From: Micavibrio aeruginosavorus EPB
Lineage (GTDB): Bacteria > Pseudomonadota > Alphaproteobacteria > Micavibrionales > Micavibrionaceae
Assembly: GCF_000348745.1 (NCBI RefSeq)
Contig: NC_020812.1
Coordinates: 2,117,444 to 2,181,443, forward strand
Length of the DNA stretch: 64,000 bases
Direction: 5' to 3'
Part shown: positions 18,700-26,990 of the stretch, piece by piece
Layout of the letters: each line of letters opens with the position of its first letter
Position numbering within the stretch: the first letter of the stretch is position 1
Program-made: the position numbers and the translations under genes
Notes under the pieces: model-generated
Databases searched by the model: none
Told to the model about the DNA's origin: nothing
What the model saw: the letters and a program-made list of their open reading frames with translations, nothing else

Positions 18700-19845
18700 T
18701 TATCCGGGATTTGTTTGTCCAGATTTGTCCTTTCTGTCCACAATCCAGATATAGTCCGTATAACTGCATGTAATTCCTGCATTATTGAGTTGGTCTATAG
18801 CCCTTGTGATAGCTTTATTCTCACTGTCCGGTTTGTCCGACGAAGAGATTTTCTCACGCTTAAGATAATCTCTATATTCGGAAAGAGTTACACAATCCAC
18901 CATTGGCATTTCTTTCCGAACTTGGCGTTTCTCCCCCTTATCAATGATGCAGTTTCGGAGAATGTCGAGCGCACGGCGTTTCTGACCAGAAAGCTTCTTT
19001 TCTTTTGGTGCGATAAGGCAAGGCGATAGAACGCATGATGTTATCGGCTCACCATCTTCATCCTCACCAATCTCAATCGGTGTCAGTTCAAAACTGAATT
19101 GATCGCCTAATTTACCATCACGCTGTTTGAGGACTTGAGCTGTAATGACCCCGCTATCCTGTGATACCTCAATCTCGGTATCGATGGCTGCACGAAGAGA
19201 GCTATGTCCTCTTGCTCCTCGGCTACTATCTTTTCCGGAGTGGTGAATCACCATAACGTGCGCACCTGTTTCTTCACGGATTTTATCGCAGCACCGAATG
19301 AAGAATCCCATATCTTCGGAACTGTTTTCATTGCCCCCGCCCATCGCTCGCGCCAGCGTATCAACCACGACGAGTTCAACGTCTTCAGTTTCCTTGATCT
19401 TTTCAATCAATTGGTCGCAATCGTTATTCTCGCCTACAAGCAGGATGGTACGAAGAGCCAAATATAGCTCGCCGTAACGCTCAAGTTTATGATGGTTACG
19501 GAATGCTATCAGCCTCTCAGCTATTCCTAGCCCACTTTCTGCCGCGATATAAATCACCTTGCCTTTGCGGGTCTTTCGATCCTGCCACGACCACCCCAAG
19601 GACATGTGGGCGGCGATATCGAGTGCAAAGAATGTTTTCCCGCTATTACTCTCACCATAGACAACGCTCATGCCACCCTGTTCAAGAAGGCCTTTGATGA
19701 GATACTTTCGACGTTCCATAGCCTGTAAATCAGGCCATGGATAAAGGGTAATGGGTTTCTTAGGGAGCTGCGCAGTACCTTGGTTAAGGTAGTCTGCAAA
19801 CCCTTGATCTTCAGTCACCCATGGTGGTGGCTCCAAGGAAGACAT
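18700..19845 (-). CDS. RepA-like AAA ATPase (DnaB/RecA-type fold)
   Basis: 381 residues. Walker A is GESNSGKT (64-71), Walker B VELVVVDTLAR (about 156-166), and a later HHSGKDSSRGARGHSSLRAA segment matches hexameric RepA/AAA_25 helicases. The C-terminal 100 residues look like a winged-helix or DNA-contact region (RALDILRNC...TRAIDQLNNAGI). It probably unwinds or loads DNA for replication of the excised element. Its ATG overlaps the stop of the zinc-ribbon gene by one base (TAATG), in an alpA-type operon. Confidence 0.8.
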   Translation of the reverse strand: MSSLEPPPWVTEDQGFADYLNQGTAQLPKKPITLYPWPDLQAMERRKYLIKGLLEQGGMSVVYGESNSGKTFFALDIAAHMSLGWSWQDRKTRKGKVIYIAAESGLGIAERLIAFRNHHKLERYGELYLALRTILLVGENNDCDQLIEKIKETEDVELVVVDTLARAMGGGNENSSEDMGFFIRCCDKIREETGAHVMVIHHSGKDSSRGARGHSSLRAAIDTEIEVSQDSGVITAQVLKQRDGKLGDQFSFELTPIEIGEDEDGEPITSCVLSPCLIAPKEKKLSGQKRRALDILRNCIIDKGEKRQVRKEMPMVDCVTLSEYRDYLKREKISSSDKPDSENKAITRAIDQLNNAGITCSYTDYIWIVDRKDKSGQTNPG

Positions 19846-20123
19846 TACACATCCTCCCAGTTAAACCGTTTCTCAAAATGACGCTTAATGAGCGCGGGCA
19901 TTTCTCCAAGGCAGAAGAGGCGATATCGCCCTGTTGGTTTCTCGACGCAATGTGGCTCTCGGATACCAGTTCCCCCCTCGGAAATTCCATGGAGGTGGCT
20001 CCCTCCACAGAATGGGCAGATAGGAATATACTGGTATTCCGTCTGATATTTCTCGTTATAGACTCGGTACGAGAAGACAACAAAATGACCTTGTTTATCC
20101 TTTACATTGTTGATATCGCACAT
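19845..20123 (-). CDS. Small zinc-ribbon protein
   Basis: 92 residues. CPFCGG (36-41) and a second Cys/His set (HCVEKPTGRYRLFC) form a probable zinc ribbon, as seen in small replication-linked proteins of prophages and satellites. GGGGAGCC precedes the ATG. It lies between the AlpA-like regulator (2 bases upstream) and the RepA-like ATPase (1-base overlap), so it probably assists replication or primase function; that is inferred from context. Confidence 0.65.
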   Translation of the reverse strand: MCDINNVKDKQGHFVVFSYRVYNEKYQTEYQYIPICPFCGGSHLHGISEGGTGIREPHCVEKPTGRYRLFCLGEMPALIKRHFEKRFNWEDV

Positions 20124-20125
20124 GA

Positions 20126-20317
20126 TTAGGCTCCCCTTCCTTCGGATTGAATTTGAGGAAGCTGATTCAAAAAACGATCGATATCGTCCTTCAAGACCAA
20201 CGTTCTTTTGCCGAATTTCCTAGCAGAAAGCGATCCATTACTAATTGCGCTGTAGAGCTTTGTTTTTCCAATGCCCGTCAAAACAGACACTTCGTCGATC
20301 GAGTATGAAAGTTGCAT
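20126..20317 (-). CDS. AlpA/excisionase-like helix-turn-helix regulator
   Basis: 63 residues with the MerR-type winged HTH of the AlpA/HTH_17 group: YSIDEVSVLTGIGKTKLYSAISNGSLSARKFGKRTLVLKDDI. Such proteins activate integrase or act as excisionases in P4-like elements. GGAG is 6 bases before the ATG. It heads the alpA-zinc ribbon-repA operon, so its promoter should lie in 20318-20396. Confidence 0.8.
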   Translation of the reverse strand: MQLSYSIDEVSVLTGIGKTKLYSAISNGSLSARKFGKRTLVLKDDIDRFLNQLPQIQSEGRGA

Positions 20318-20396
20318 TTTAATCTCCTATGGATTGAATCATCGTGACGCCCTATGCGTTCACACGAATCTTCTTGCCACAGGAAAAAATGGTGCA

Positions 20397-20433
20397 TTCC
20401 CGGAATAAGGCTCAAAAAGCTTTATTCCGGGAA
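20397..20433. terminator. Hairpin downstream of the 20436 gene
   Basis: A perfect 12-bp inverted repeat TTCCCGGAATAA / TTATTCCGGGAA around a 13-base loop, 3 bases past the stop of the upstream minus-strand gene. It has no strong T run, so it may be a weak terminator, an RNA-stabilising hairpin, or an operator for the alpA operon. Confidence 0.5.
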
Positions 20434-20435
20434 AG

Positions 20436-21113
20436 TCATTGCTTTGACTTAATAATAATTACTCTATCGTTAGGACGATAGAATGCCTTTTTGATATTCT
20501 CCGGATATGAAATGTCTGCACAGGCCAATGCTGCTTTGATAAAATCCAGCTTAGATTGATCGCTTGATACGTCATTGAGGCGATCAAAGCTCTCGGCCAA
20601 ATGATCAATAATCACCTTCCGAGCACGCAATTCCTTTGCGCCACGGCTTTCCCCTTGATTCTCTTTGATTACCTGATCAGAGCAACTAACTAACTCGGTT
20701 AGCTTTTCGATTAGACTAAATGCATCAAACCCTTTCGCCTTCAATTCAGCAGAAAAAAATGGGTCTTCTGTAAGAAGTTCGGAGTATAAATCTTGAGCCT
20801 TATTTTTTAAGGCCTGAAACTTATTTGATACATTTATTGGAGTTGGAGAATTATCAAGATACCTCACTAAAGTAGGATATATGCCAAGAAAAAAACGCAC
20901 ATTCTGAATCAGCTGATTTCCATTATTATATAGAGCCCTTTCCTCTTTGATCTCATCCTCGTTAAGGTCATATAGGCTTCTTTCAAAATCTTCTCTGGTT
21001 CGGAAATATGTGTGTCCTGCACACTCCAGCAACTCCATACATTGCTCTTCATTAAGCTCAAATAAAGATTCTTCAGAATCGATAATAATTTTTTTATTAT
21101 CCATGAAAGACAC
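20436..21113 (-). CDS. Hypothetical protein of the integrative element
   Basis: About 225 residues from the GTG at 21113, or 222 from the ATG at 21104; neither has a clear ribosome-binding site. It is mostly helical and acidic at the N terminus (SEESLFELNEEQCMELLECAG), with no membrane segment and no motif I recognise. The gene lies 58 bases downstream of the AAA-Toprim gene on the same strand, so it could be its partner. AT-rich composition fits the element. Confidence 0.6.
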   Translation of the reverse strand: MSFMDNKKIIIDSEESLFELNEEQCMELLECAGHTYFRTREDFERSLYDLNEDEIKEERALYNNGNQLIQNVRFFLGIYPTLVRYLDNSPTPINVSNKFQALKNKAQDLYSELLTEDPFFSAELKAKGFDAFSLIEKLTELVSCSDQVIKENQGESRGAKELRARKVIIDHLAESFDRLNDVSSDQSKLDFIKAALACADISYPENIKKAFYRPNDRVIIIKSKQ

Positions 21114-21171
21114 TTAATGTCTTTCAAAAAAAGAGAAGAGGGCTCTTACCATAGCCCTGACAGCACCAAAA

Positions 21172-22782
21172 CTAATTTCCAAAGATATCATTCTTAAGCT
21201 CGTCATATATCGCCATGCCCGGTTTTATTAGAGGTGAAAGCGTAGAACGCATAAAAGCCTTTGCATTATTCCCCCCTGAAGTTATCTGAAGAATTCTTTT
21301 AGTTTCGGTATATATTTTGCCAGATGCGCTTTTGATATCATCTGGAGGATTTCCTCTTGTTGCGCTCTCCTGAACTGCTTGCTGTTTAGCGTCCAAAACA
21401 GCAGGAGTTTGTGTAGGCTGCCCTAAGGAATCACATAAAGCTGTCAAAATTTCATCATCAAACAAATAAGATTCCAGATGTCTTCTGGAGAGAACTCTCA
21501 CTCCTTGGCGCTCATAATCCTGTATGTCTTGCGGTGAATGATCATCTCGATCAATCATCCTCACAATTTCAGATCCTCTTGATAAGGCTTCAATTGCACC
21601 AATTAAGGCATGTTTATCTCCGCTTACGTCATGGGCATTGCCGCCAGCAATAAACTTTGTATCTGGGAACTCTTCTGAGAAAATTGCATTCAGGCATTGT
21701 GCGTCATGTTCGACATTCGGGCCAAATGCTGTACCACGCGGAACCCCTTCACATATTACTATTCTTTGCGGAGAAATTAACTCCGCTAAATCATCCAAGG
21801 CGACATGTAACACTGATTCCCAAAATGCTCTATTAGGTTGCACAGGTGAAATAGTTACTGGGTTATCAAAATCATTGTTATCGAAGTCTAGGAAAACCAC
21901 TTGATCCGGATGTTGTATAGATAAGTCTCTGGCCTTTCTCATCATCCCTATTGAATGTGTCGATAACCAAAGCTGGGATTCTTGCCCGGTAAGACGAAAT
22001 AACTCGCCTAACAACGCTCCCTGTAATCGCGTATTCATATGCAATTCAGGTTCATCTATGCAGAAGATCGTATTATTATAATCTCTGCTTTTTACGACCA
22101 TATCCAAGATAAGATCGAAAGCAGATTTTTCACCCCCTGATAAATTTTTATAGTCGAACTTTTGGCTTATTCCTTTGGAAAAAAAGAATGTTCCATCTTC
22201 CAGTGGATCGCCTAGGTCGTTAATATTTAGATCAGGAAAAACATTCTGAATCGACGCTCTTATGTCGCCAATTACATGCTGTCGGAACTCAGCTATTGTT
22301 CTATTTTCATCAAAATCCACAAACGCATCTTTAAAAGCTTGTGATGCAAGGCGCTGGTAGTTCTTACCTACGGCTGCATCATTTTCAAAAAGATGATGAA
22401 AGCGGTTTTCATCTAGCTGAGATCCAACTCTTTGCAAGTTATCCATTCTAAATTGCGGATCATTTCTGTATGCTGTGCGAACATATAAAGCTTTTTTTCG
22501 TTCGTCAGTTTGAGTTGGCTCTTGCCCATGCAGAGTTACCTTTACGGCTTGCTGTAAATTCAAAACCGTACCGCTTCCTTGTTTGACATGATAATCTAGC
22601 AACCATCTTTCTCCTTGCCCCTTCCAATTTTGATGCCATGATTTTAAACCATCGAATAACGAGGATTTTCCACAACCATTTGGCCCTGCAATAATTACAA
22701 GCTTTGCCGTCTCAGGAATATTATCGATAGTTAAGTCCGTAAAACGTTTGAAATGTTTAAGCTCTATTTTCTTTATTTTCAT
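21172..22782 (-). CDS. ABC-type AAA ATPase with C-terminal Toprim/DUF4435-like domain
   Basis: 536 residues. Walker A is GPNGCGKS (33-40), the ABC signature LSGGEKSAF about 214-222, Walker B IFCIDEPELH about 236-245, and a switch His in LSTHS. After about 330 comes a Toprim-like part: VICEG (about 340), MIDRDDH (about 405) and RRHLESYLFDDEIL, which resembles DUF4435 nucleases. The combination resembles OLD-family nucleases and fused PARIS (AriA-AriB) systems, which act in phage defence. It is shorter than most fused PARIS proteins, so the exact family is open. It is an island gene, upstream of an unknown protein. Confidence 0.72.
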   Translation of the reverse strand: MKIKKIELKHFKRFTDLTIDNIPETAKLVIIAGPNGCGKSSLFDGLKSWHQNWKGQGERWLLDYHVKQGSGTVLNLQQAVKVTLHGQEPTQTDERKKALYVRTAYRNDPQFRMDNLQRVGSQLDENRFHHLFENDAAVGKNYQRLASQAFKDAFVDFDENRTIAEFRQHVIGDIRASIQNVFPDLNINDLGDPLEDGTFFFSKGISQKFDYKNLSGGEKSAFDLILDMVVKSRDYNNTIFCIDEPELHMNTRLQGALLGELFRLTGQESQLWLSTHSIGMMRKARDLSIQHPDQVVFLDFDNNDFDNPVTISPVQPNRAFWESVLHVALDDLAELISPQRIVICEGVPRGTAFGPNVEHDAQCLNAIFSEEFPDTKFIAGGNAHDVSGDKHALIGAIEALSRGSEIVRMIDRDDHSPQDIQDYERQGVRVLSRRHLESYLFDDEILTALCDSLGQPTQTPAVLDAKQQAVQESATRGNPPDDIKSASGKIYTETKRILQITSGGNNAKAFMRSTLSPLIKPGMAIYDELKNDIFGN

Positions 22783-22902
22783 TACAAGACTCTCTTCAAA
22801 AATATTTATTTATATTCCAAAATTTTTTGGAAATTCTCTCAGAACAAATAACTTACTCTGCCCTCATTATCATGCTATGTGCGCTAAAAAATGCCCCCTA
22901 GA

Positions 22903-23445
22903 CTATGCTAGAGATCGTATTCGCGCAATATCAGCAATTGATTTAACGGCCTCTATAAAAATTAGAGCAAACCATTCTTCATACTGTAACGCTGTACTTT
23001 CATGAGAATAACGCCATTTTTCAAAACCATTGCTTATTGCGGTTAATTGATCAATGAACCCATCATAGGCAGTGTAGTCCTTAGAAAATCTCCTTACAGA
23101 AAGAGCATTGCCTCTCGCAACAAAAGGGTTCTGGTTAATCGATTTATGGGCGTAAACATCATGTTTTACATTCTCCGGAAGCTTCTCATAAAGCCTCAGA
23201 ATATTGTGACCGCGTGGTGCTTTACCATTAAGAACGAAGTGAAGGTCTTTAATATAAAGCTCAACAGCGAAAGCTAAGCATACAACGCTTGGACTCATTG
23301 TGGGAAACGAACCAAAAGCTTTTCCACTTAATCTTGGCTTTCCTCCAGACCTCTGCATTTCCTCGAATGAAGCCGTGTTATGCTCGCTTAGTACGCGATA
23401 GGCGTTAAAAAAATCATCTGCCTGAAGTCGTATTTTTATATCCAT
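22903..23445 (-). CDS. HEPN-like protein
   Basis: 180 residues, all-helical. The segment VVCLAFAVELYIKDLHFVLNGKAPRGHNILRLYEKLPENV is typical of HEPN-type proteins that sit beside nucleotidyltransferases or act as RNases. No RX4-6H motif is obvious, so catalysis is doubtful. Its ATG follows the integrase stop directly (TAAATG), so the two are translationally coupled. Coupling of cargo to the integrase is unusual and ties expression of this gene to mobility. It may be a sensor or immunity component for the neighbouring AAA-Toprim protein. Confidence 0.55.
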   Translation of the reverse strand: MDIKIRLQADDFFNAYRVLSEHNTASFEEMQRSGGKPRLSGKAFGSFPTMSPSVVCLAFAVELYIKDLHFVLNGKAPRGHNILRLYEKLPENVKHDVYAHKSINQNPFVARGNALSVRRFSKDYTAYDGFIDQLTAISNGFEKWRYSHESTALQYEEWFALIFIEAVKSIADIARIRSLA

Positions 23446-24681
23446 TTATGCGTCCATCATCTTTTTAAAGTTTCCTGTCACTATATTCCCCGCCGTAGCA
23501 ACCTCATCAAGGTAATCCGCCCATTCACCCATCATCTTCCGGCGTTCATCCAAGAATTGGGCGCGATCATACGCACGATCTATCTTGTTCCGGTGAGCAT
23601 GGGCAAGCTGCCTGTCCACAACTTCATGCCGATAACCCAGTTTTTCCTTGATGTTCGACATAGCGAGAGCGCGGAAACCGTGTCCTGTCATGCGTTTCTT
23701 GTAACCCATACGCCCTATAGCAAACAGAATAGTATTATTGCTCATAGGGTCTTTTGGACGGACTTGGCTAGGAAATACCCACGGCGTAGTGAGGTGTTCC
23801 GTTTCTTTCTTTTGCTCTTTAAGAATCTCAATCACCTGCCGTGAGAGAGGCACGATATGAGGGTTACGCATTTTCATACGCCAGCCGGGGATTTCCCATG
23901 TCGCATTTTCAAGGTCGAACTCGTCCCATGTCGCGTTAATCAATTCACCCGTCCGGACAAAGGTCAGCATCAGGATTTTGATGGCACGGCGCGTGGTGGC
24001 AAACAATCTGGCCTCATTGCGTTCTAGCTTTTCAAGAAACTCCGGCATTTCCTTAATATCCAAACAGGCATAGGAGGTCGTTTTGTTGACTTTAAGCGCA
24101 CCTTTCAAATCAGCCGAAGGATCACGCTGGCAACGGCCTGTAGCAATCCCATACCGAAATACCTGACCGGAAATCTGTTTCACCCGCGCCGTGACATCCA
24201 AAGCCCCTCTTGCCTCGATCCGCCGCAAAACGCTCAATAGCTCCGGAGCGTCGATATCAGCAATTGGTCGATTTCCAATATATGGAAATATATCAACCTC
24301 CATCCGGCGCGTGACATTTTGGGCATGAGTAGATGTCCATCGAGCCAATTGTTTCTCATGCCACTCCAAAGCAACAGCCTTGAAGGTATTTTCGGCATTC
24401 CGGATCGCCTCGCGCCTATGGGCCTGCTTCGCATTTGAGGGATCAACGCCCTGCACAAGCTGCTTCTTGGCCCTCTCCCGCCCGTCACGGGCATCCGCAA
24501 GAGAGACGATGGGATATGCCCCTAGCGAAATCCGCTTTTCCTTACCCAAGAAACGGTACTTCAAACGCCAGAGTTTGCTGCCGTTCGGCGTTATCTCAAG
24601 AAATAGGCCGCCCCCATCAAACAACTTGTAGGATGATTCTCTAGGTTTTGCGGCCTTACATGTCTTATCTGATAGCTTCAT
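23446..24681 (-). CDS. int: P4-type tyrosine recombinase (integrase)
   Basis: 411 residues from the ATG at 24681, chosen for GGGGGCAAG directly upstream; an earlier ATG would add 18 residues. The DUF4102 arm-binding N terminus (LSDKTCKAAKPRESSYKLFDGGGLFLEI) is followed by a SAM-like core domain and the catalytic domain. The latter has Arg in TFVRTGELIN (about 240), HGFRA (about 332-336) and the nucleophile Tyr in IDRAYDRAQFL (about 368). It integrates the element into tRNA-Gly 190 bases upstream. It is coupled to the HEPN-like gene. Confidence 0.93.
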   Translation of the reverse strand: MKLSDKTCKAAKPRESSYKLFDGGGLFLEITPNGSKLWRLKYRFLGKEKRISLGAYPIVSLADARDGRERAKKQLVQGVDPSNAKQAHRREAIRNAENTFKAVALEWHEKQLARWTSTHAQNVTRRMEVDIFPYIGNRPIADIDAPELLSVLRRIEARGALDVTARVKQISGQVFRYGIATGRCQRDPSADLKGALKVNKTTSYACLDIKEMPEFLEKLERNEARLFATTRRAIKILMLTFVRTGELINATWDEFDLENATWEIPGWRMKMRNPHIVPLSRQVIEILKEQKKETEHLTTPWVFPSQVRPKDPMSNNTILFAIGRMGYKKRMTGHGFRALAMSNIKEKLGYRHEVVDRQLAHAHRNKIDRAYDRAQFLDERRKMMGEWADYLDEVATAGNIVTGNFKKMMDA

Positions 24682-24749
24682 CTTGCCCCCATTTTTTAGG
24701 TCTTCTTGCCCCCATCCTTGAGGAAATACCCCCAAAGCTGCCCCCGAAT
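24681..24749. repeat. Putative integrase arm-type repeats
   Basis: TCTTGCCCCCAT occurs at 24681-24692 and 24704-24715 (23-base step), with degraded copies near 24726 and 24738. Similar CCCCCAT/GCCCCCA blocks stand near the left end (13918-13940). Matching motifs beside both att sites suggest arm-binding sites. The first copy overlaps the integrase ribosome-binding site, which would allow autoregulation. Confidence 0.45.
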
Positions 24750-24861
24750 TGCGCGATTGCTGGCGAACGATAGAATTTTACCACGAACAAAAAACGCAAA
24801 TGTAAACCCTTATTTGCAAGGGTTTAGCATACGCCTGTGAATGGTGATGAATGTCTGCGAG

Positions 24862-24889
24862 GGATAAAATGGAGCGGGTGAAGGGAATC
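24862..24889. repeat. Right attachment-site repeat (attR) in tRNA-Gly
   Basis: The 28 bases at the 3' end of tRNA-Gly and just beyond it. The block GGGTGAAGGGAATC (24876-24889) is repeated exactly at 13847-13860. The tRNA remains whole at this end, as expected when an element supplies or preserves the 3' half. Confidence 0.75.
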
Positions 24890-24943
24890 GAACCCTCATA
24901 GCCAGCTTGGAAGGCTGGAGCTTTACCACTAAGCTACACCCGC
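24870..24943 (-). tRNA. tRNA-Gly (anticodon TCC)
   Basis: A 74-base cloverleaf with encoded CCA. Acceptor GCGGGTG pairs with CACCCGC, the D-arm is GCTT..AAGC, the anticodon stem CCAGC/GCTGG has loop CTTCCAA, and the T-arm is GAGGGTTCGATTCCCTT. It is the integration target of the element to its left. Confidence 0.97.
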
Positions 24944-25101
24944 GCTCCGATTGGATGGTCCATATCTAAAGCACGAAGGGGCAAAAATCAAACCGAAATC
25001 CACGGTTTTCCGCCCTTTCCGCCGAGCACGGCCCCAATTAACAGAATCATAAAGCTTTTCGCCCACAATTCCCCTGAAGAACAGTGAGGATTGTGCCCGC
25101 G

Positions 25102-25929
25102 ATGGCCGATGAACCAACACCCAATCCAGACACCAATACAGCGCCGGAGCAGCCCCTGAAACCCGTGGGCAAGGCCGGGAAGATCATTGCCCCGACGGCG
25201 ACGCAATCGGGCGCGGGGGTGGCGTGGAATAACGGCACCGCGACCTATGCCGGCAGTGACGGCAAGGACATGTTCAACGGCAGCGAAAAGGACGATATTT
25301 TCCTGTCCAACGGATCAACCAAGAACGCCGACCCGTCCGACCCGGGGCGCGACCGTGAAACCATGAATGGGCACGCGGGCCATGACGTGGCCGTCCTGCC
25401 CGGTTTCCGTGAGGATTATAAGGCGGTGATGCCGCACGCCACCCAATATCCATCCGCCAGTTCCCCGGCATGGGAAAACACCGACACGCTGTATGGCCGC
25501 GTCATCGCGCTGGAAAATATTCACACCGGCGAAAGTTACGTGATGAGCAATGTCGAATCCGTTGTGTTCGACAAAGGCGATCCGTTCGCCAACCCGAAAC
25601 AGGCCGTGCAAAACCTGCCCGAAAAGATTGAAAGCGGCGCGATGCAGAGCGTCAGCACACAGGAATTACATTTACAGGCCCAGGCCGATTTATCACCCGC
25701 CGAACAACGCGCCGCCAAAATCGCCGCCACCCGCGAATGCGCGCAAGAGGTGGCCGGGCAATATAAAATGGGCATGGGGGTTGAGGGCATGATCAATATG
25801 GCCGACACGGTCGTGCAGAAACTGGATCAAAGCGGAATCGAGGTTGATAACCGCAAGCCACCGGAACCAGACCAGCCGACATCCAACGTCACGCAACGCG
25901 CTTTTGCGATGGATATAAAGCCGATGTAG
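25102..25929 (+). CDS. RTX-like calcium-binding protein, unknown
   Basis: 275 residues from the ATG at 25102; GTG starts at 25084 and 25093 are possible and no ribosome-binding site is decisive. The N terminus is Pro/Thr-rich without a signal peptide. A short RTX/hemolysin-type segment (about 50-95) has GSDGKDMFNGSEKDDIF and GHAGHDVAVLPGF, close to GGxGxDxUx repeats. The rest is helical and Gln/Ala-rich. RTX proteins without signal peptides are often exported by type I secretion through a C-terminal signal, which cannot be judged here. It converges with the zincin gene, 5 bases apart. Confidence 0.55.
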   Translation: MADEPTPNPDTNTAPEQPLKPVGKAGKIIAPTATQSGAGVAWNNGTATYAGSDGKDMFNGSEKDDIFLSNGSTKNADPSDPGRDRETMNGHAGHDVAVLPGFREDYKAVMPHATQYPSASSPAWENTDTLYGRVIALENIHTGESYVMSNVESVVFDKGDPFANPKQAVQNLPEKIESGAMQSVSTQELHLQAQADLSPAEQRAAKIAATRECAQEVAGQYKMGMGVEGMINMADTVVQKLDQSGIEVDNRKPPEPDQPTSNVTQRAFAMDIKPM

Positions 25930-25934
25930 GCCTT

Positions 25935-26873
25935 TCAGCGCTTCAACACCGGAACCGCGCGGCCATCCTTGTGATAGTCACACAACACCCCACCCGCAAC
26001 GGTGACAGCCTTCAGATAATCGAAATAGGATTTCACCGTCGCATAGGTCCGCGGGTAATGGCGGGACAGGTTGCTGCCCCCCTGGCCTGAGGCTTCGGCC
26101 CATAATTCTGCGAACACTTCGCGGCGCAGGCGTTGGCCTTCATCCTGTTTGCCGCCAATGCGGATGGGCATGTAATAATCCAGCGCCACCACATCGGGTT
26201 TTGTGCTGCGGATATGGCGCAAATCTTCGGCAATGGCGTTGCGATAGTCGCGGCGATCCGTCAAACGGCCATCGGCACGGGCCGCGCCATTTTTAAAACT
26301 GTAATTGCCAAGGATATCATCAATCATATGCCCGGTTTCATGGTTGGCGATGCGAACGCCGCGCGCGGGCTCTTCAAAAAATCCGATGGAGCGGTATGTG
26401 CCATTTTTATTTTTCCGCACATCGGCCAGCATAAAGGGGAAATACAGACGGCGTTCATACTCCAGATACAGCCCCGGCGTGGTGTAGCCATTGGCCGCAT
26501 GTTTGCGCGACGGCAGTGATTCCGCCAGCCCGTACCGCGACCATACAAACACGCCGCCGTCATTATAGGTCAGGGCTTTGGTATGGTGCGGAATAGTCGC
26601 GTAAATTTTATCGGCGCGCGCGTGCATTTTGGCATCGAAGTGCGCCGATTGCATGACGAAGGTCAGCCCCTTCGTCCGGTATTCCGGCGCGGGATCAAGA
26701 CCGGAGGTCACGGGGATAATCGCCGCCCGGCGCTGCATTTCCTGCACCGTGCAGGATGCGCCGAGCCGTTGCACCAGCGCATGATGGTCAAAGCTAGCGG
26801 CCAGATCGGTCGCTTGCGCCGATGCCATCCCCAAACCGGCCACCGCCGCGTAAAAGAGTTTTGTGAGCGTCAT
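25935..26873 (-). CDS. Secreted zincin metallopeptidase-like protein
   Basis: 312 residues with a cleavable signal peptide (1-21, ending ASAQA). The zinc-site HExxH motif is HETGHMIDD (about 178-186). The following EVFAELWAEASGQG, about 70 residues on, supplies a plausible third glutamate ligand, as in gluzincins of the anthrax lethal-factor (ATLF-like) group. It is therefore probably a periplasmic or secreted protease or toxin-like enzyme. It is downstream of nothing on its strand and convergent with the RTX-like gene. Confidence 0.7.
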   Translation of the reverse strand: MTLTKLFYAAVAGLGMASAQATDLAASFDHHALVQRLGASCTVQEMQRRAAIIPVTSGLDPAPEYRTKGLTFVMQSAHFDAKMHARADKIYATIPHHTKALTYNDGGVFVWSRYGLAESLPSRKHAANGYTTPGLYLEYERRLYFPFMLADVRKNKNGTYRSIGFFEEPARGVRIANHETGHMIDDILGNYSFKNGAARADGRLTDRRDYRNAIAEDLRHIRSTKPDVVALDYYMPIRIGGKQDEGQRLRREVFAELWAEASGQGGSNLSRHYPRTYATVKSYFDYLKAVTVAGGVLCDYHKDGRAVPVLKR

Positions 26874-26941
26874 GGATTGTCCCCGTTCGTCTTTTTCTTA
26901 TAAGCCGGACGCTACACCGCCACGCGCGGCGGGTGCAAGAA

Positions 26942-26970
26942 CAAAGAAAAAGCCGCTGAAATCAGCGGCT
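26942..26970 (-). terminator. Terminator of the cdf-glk-deacetylase operon
   Basis: An 8-bp stem AGCCGCTG / CAGCGGCT with a 4-base loop. On the minus strand it is followed by TTTTCTTT, 20 bases after the stop of the last operon gene. Confidence 0.8.
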
Positions 26971-26990
26971 TCCCCAATATTGTGCGGCGG

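Larger units (their letters stand above)
13835..24889. mobile_element. Integrative element (P4-like satellite or defence island) in tRNA-Gly
   Basis: About 11 kb bounded by direct repeats 13835-13860 and 24862-24889. The right copy is the 3' end of tRNA-Gly(TCC), which stays intact. A P4-type integrase reads away from the tRNA. Inside are a DUF5681 protein, an ApeA-like HEPN protein, a KAP NTPase, a structured non-coding stretch, two small membrane proteins, a RepA-like ATPase, a zinc-ribbon protein, an AlpA-like regulator, an unknown protein, an AAA-Toprim protein, a HEPN-like protein and the integrase. The interior is visibly AT-richer than both flanks. No capsid, tail or conjugation genes are present, so it resembles a phage satellite or passive genomic island. 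Confidence 0.82.

Noticed and set aside
22903-23445. A toxin-antitoxin pair formed by the HEPN-like protein and a nucleotidyltransferase.
   Set aside because: No MNT-type partner gene is present next to it.
24870-24943. The tRNA-Gly repeat as proof that the element is active.
   Set aside because: The left copy lacks two bases in the acceptor part, so the site is imperfect; activity is not shown by sequence alone.
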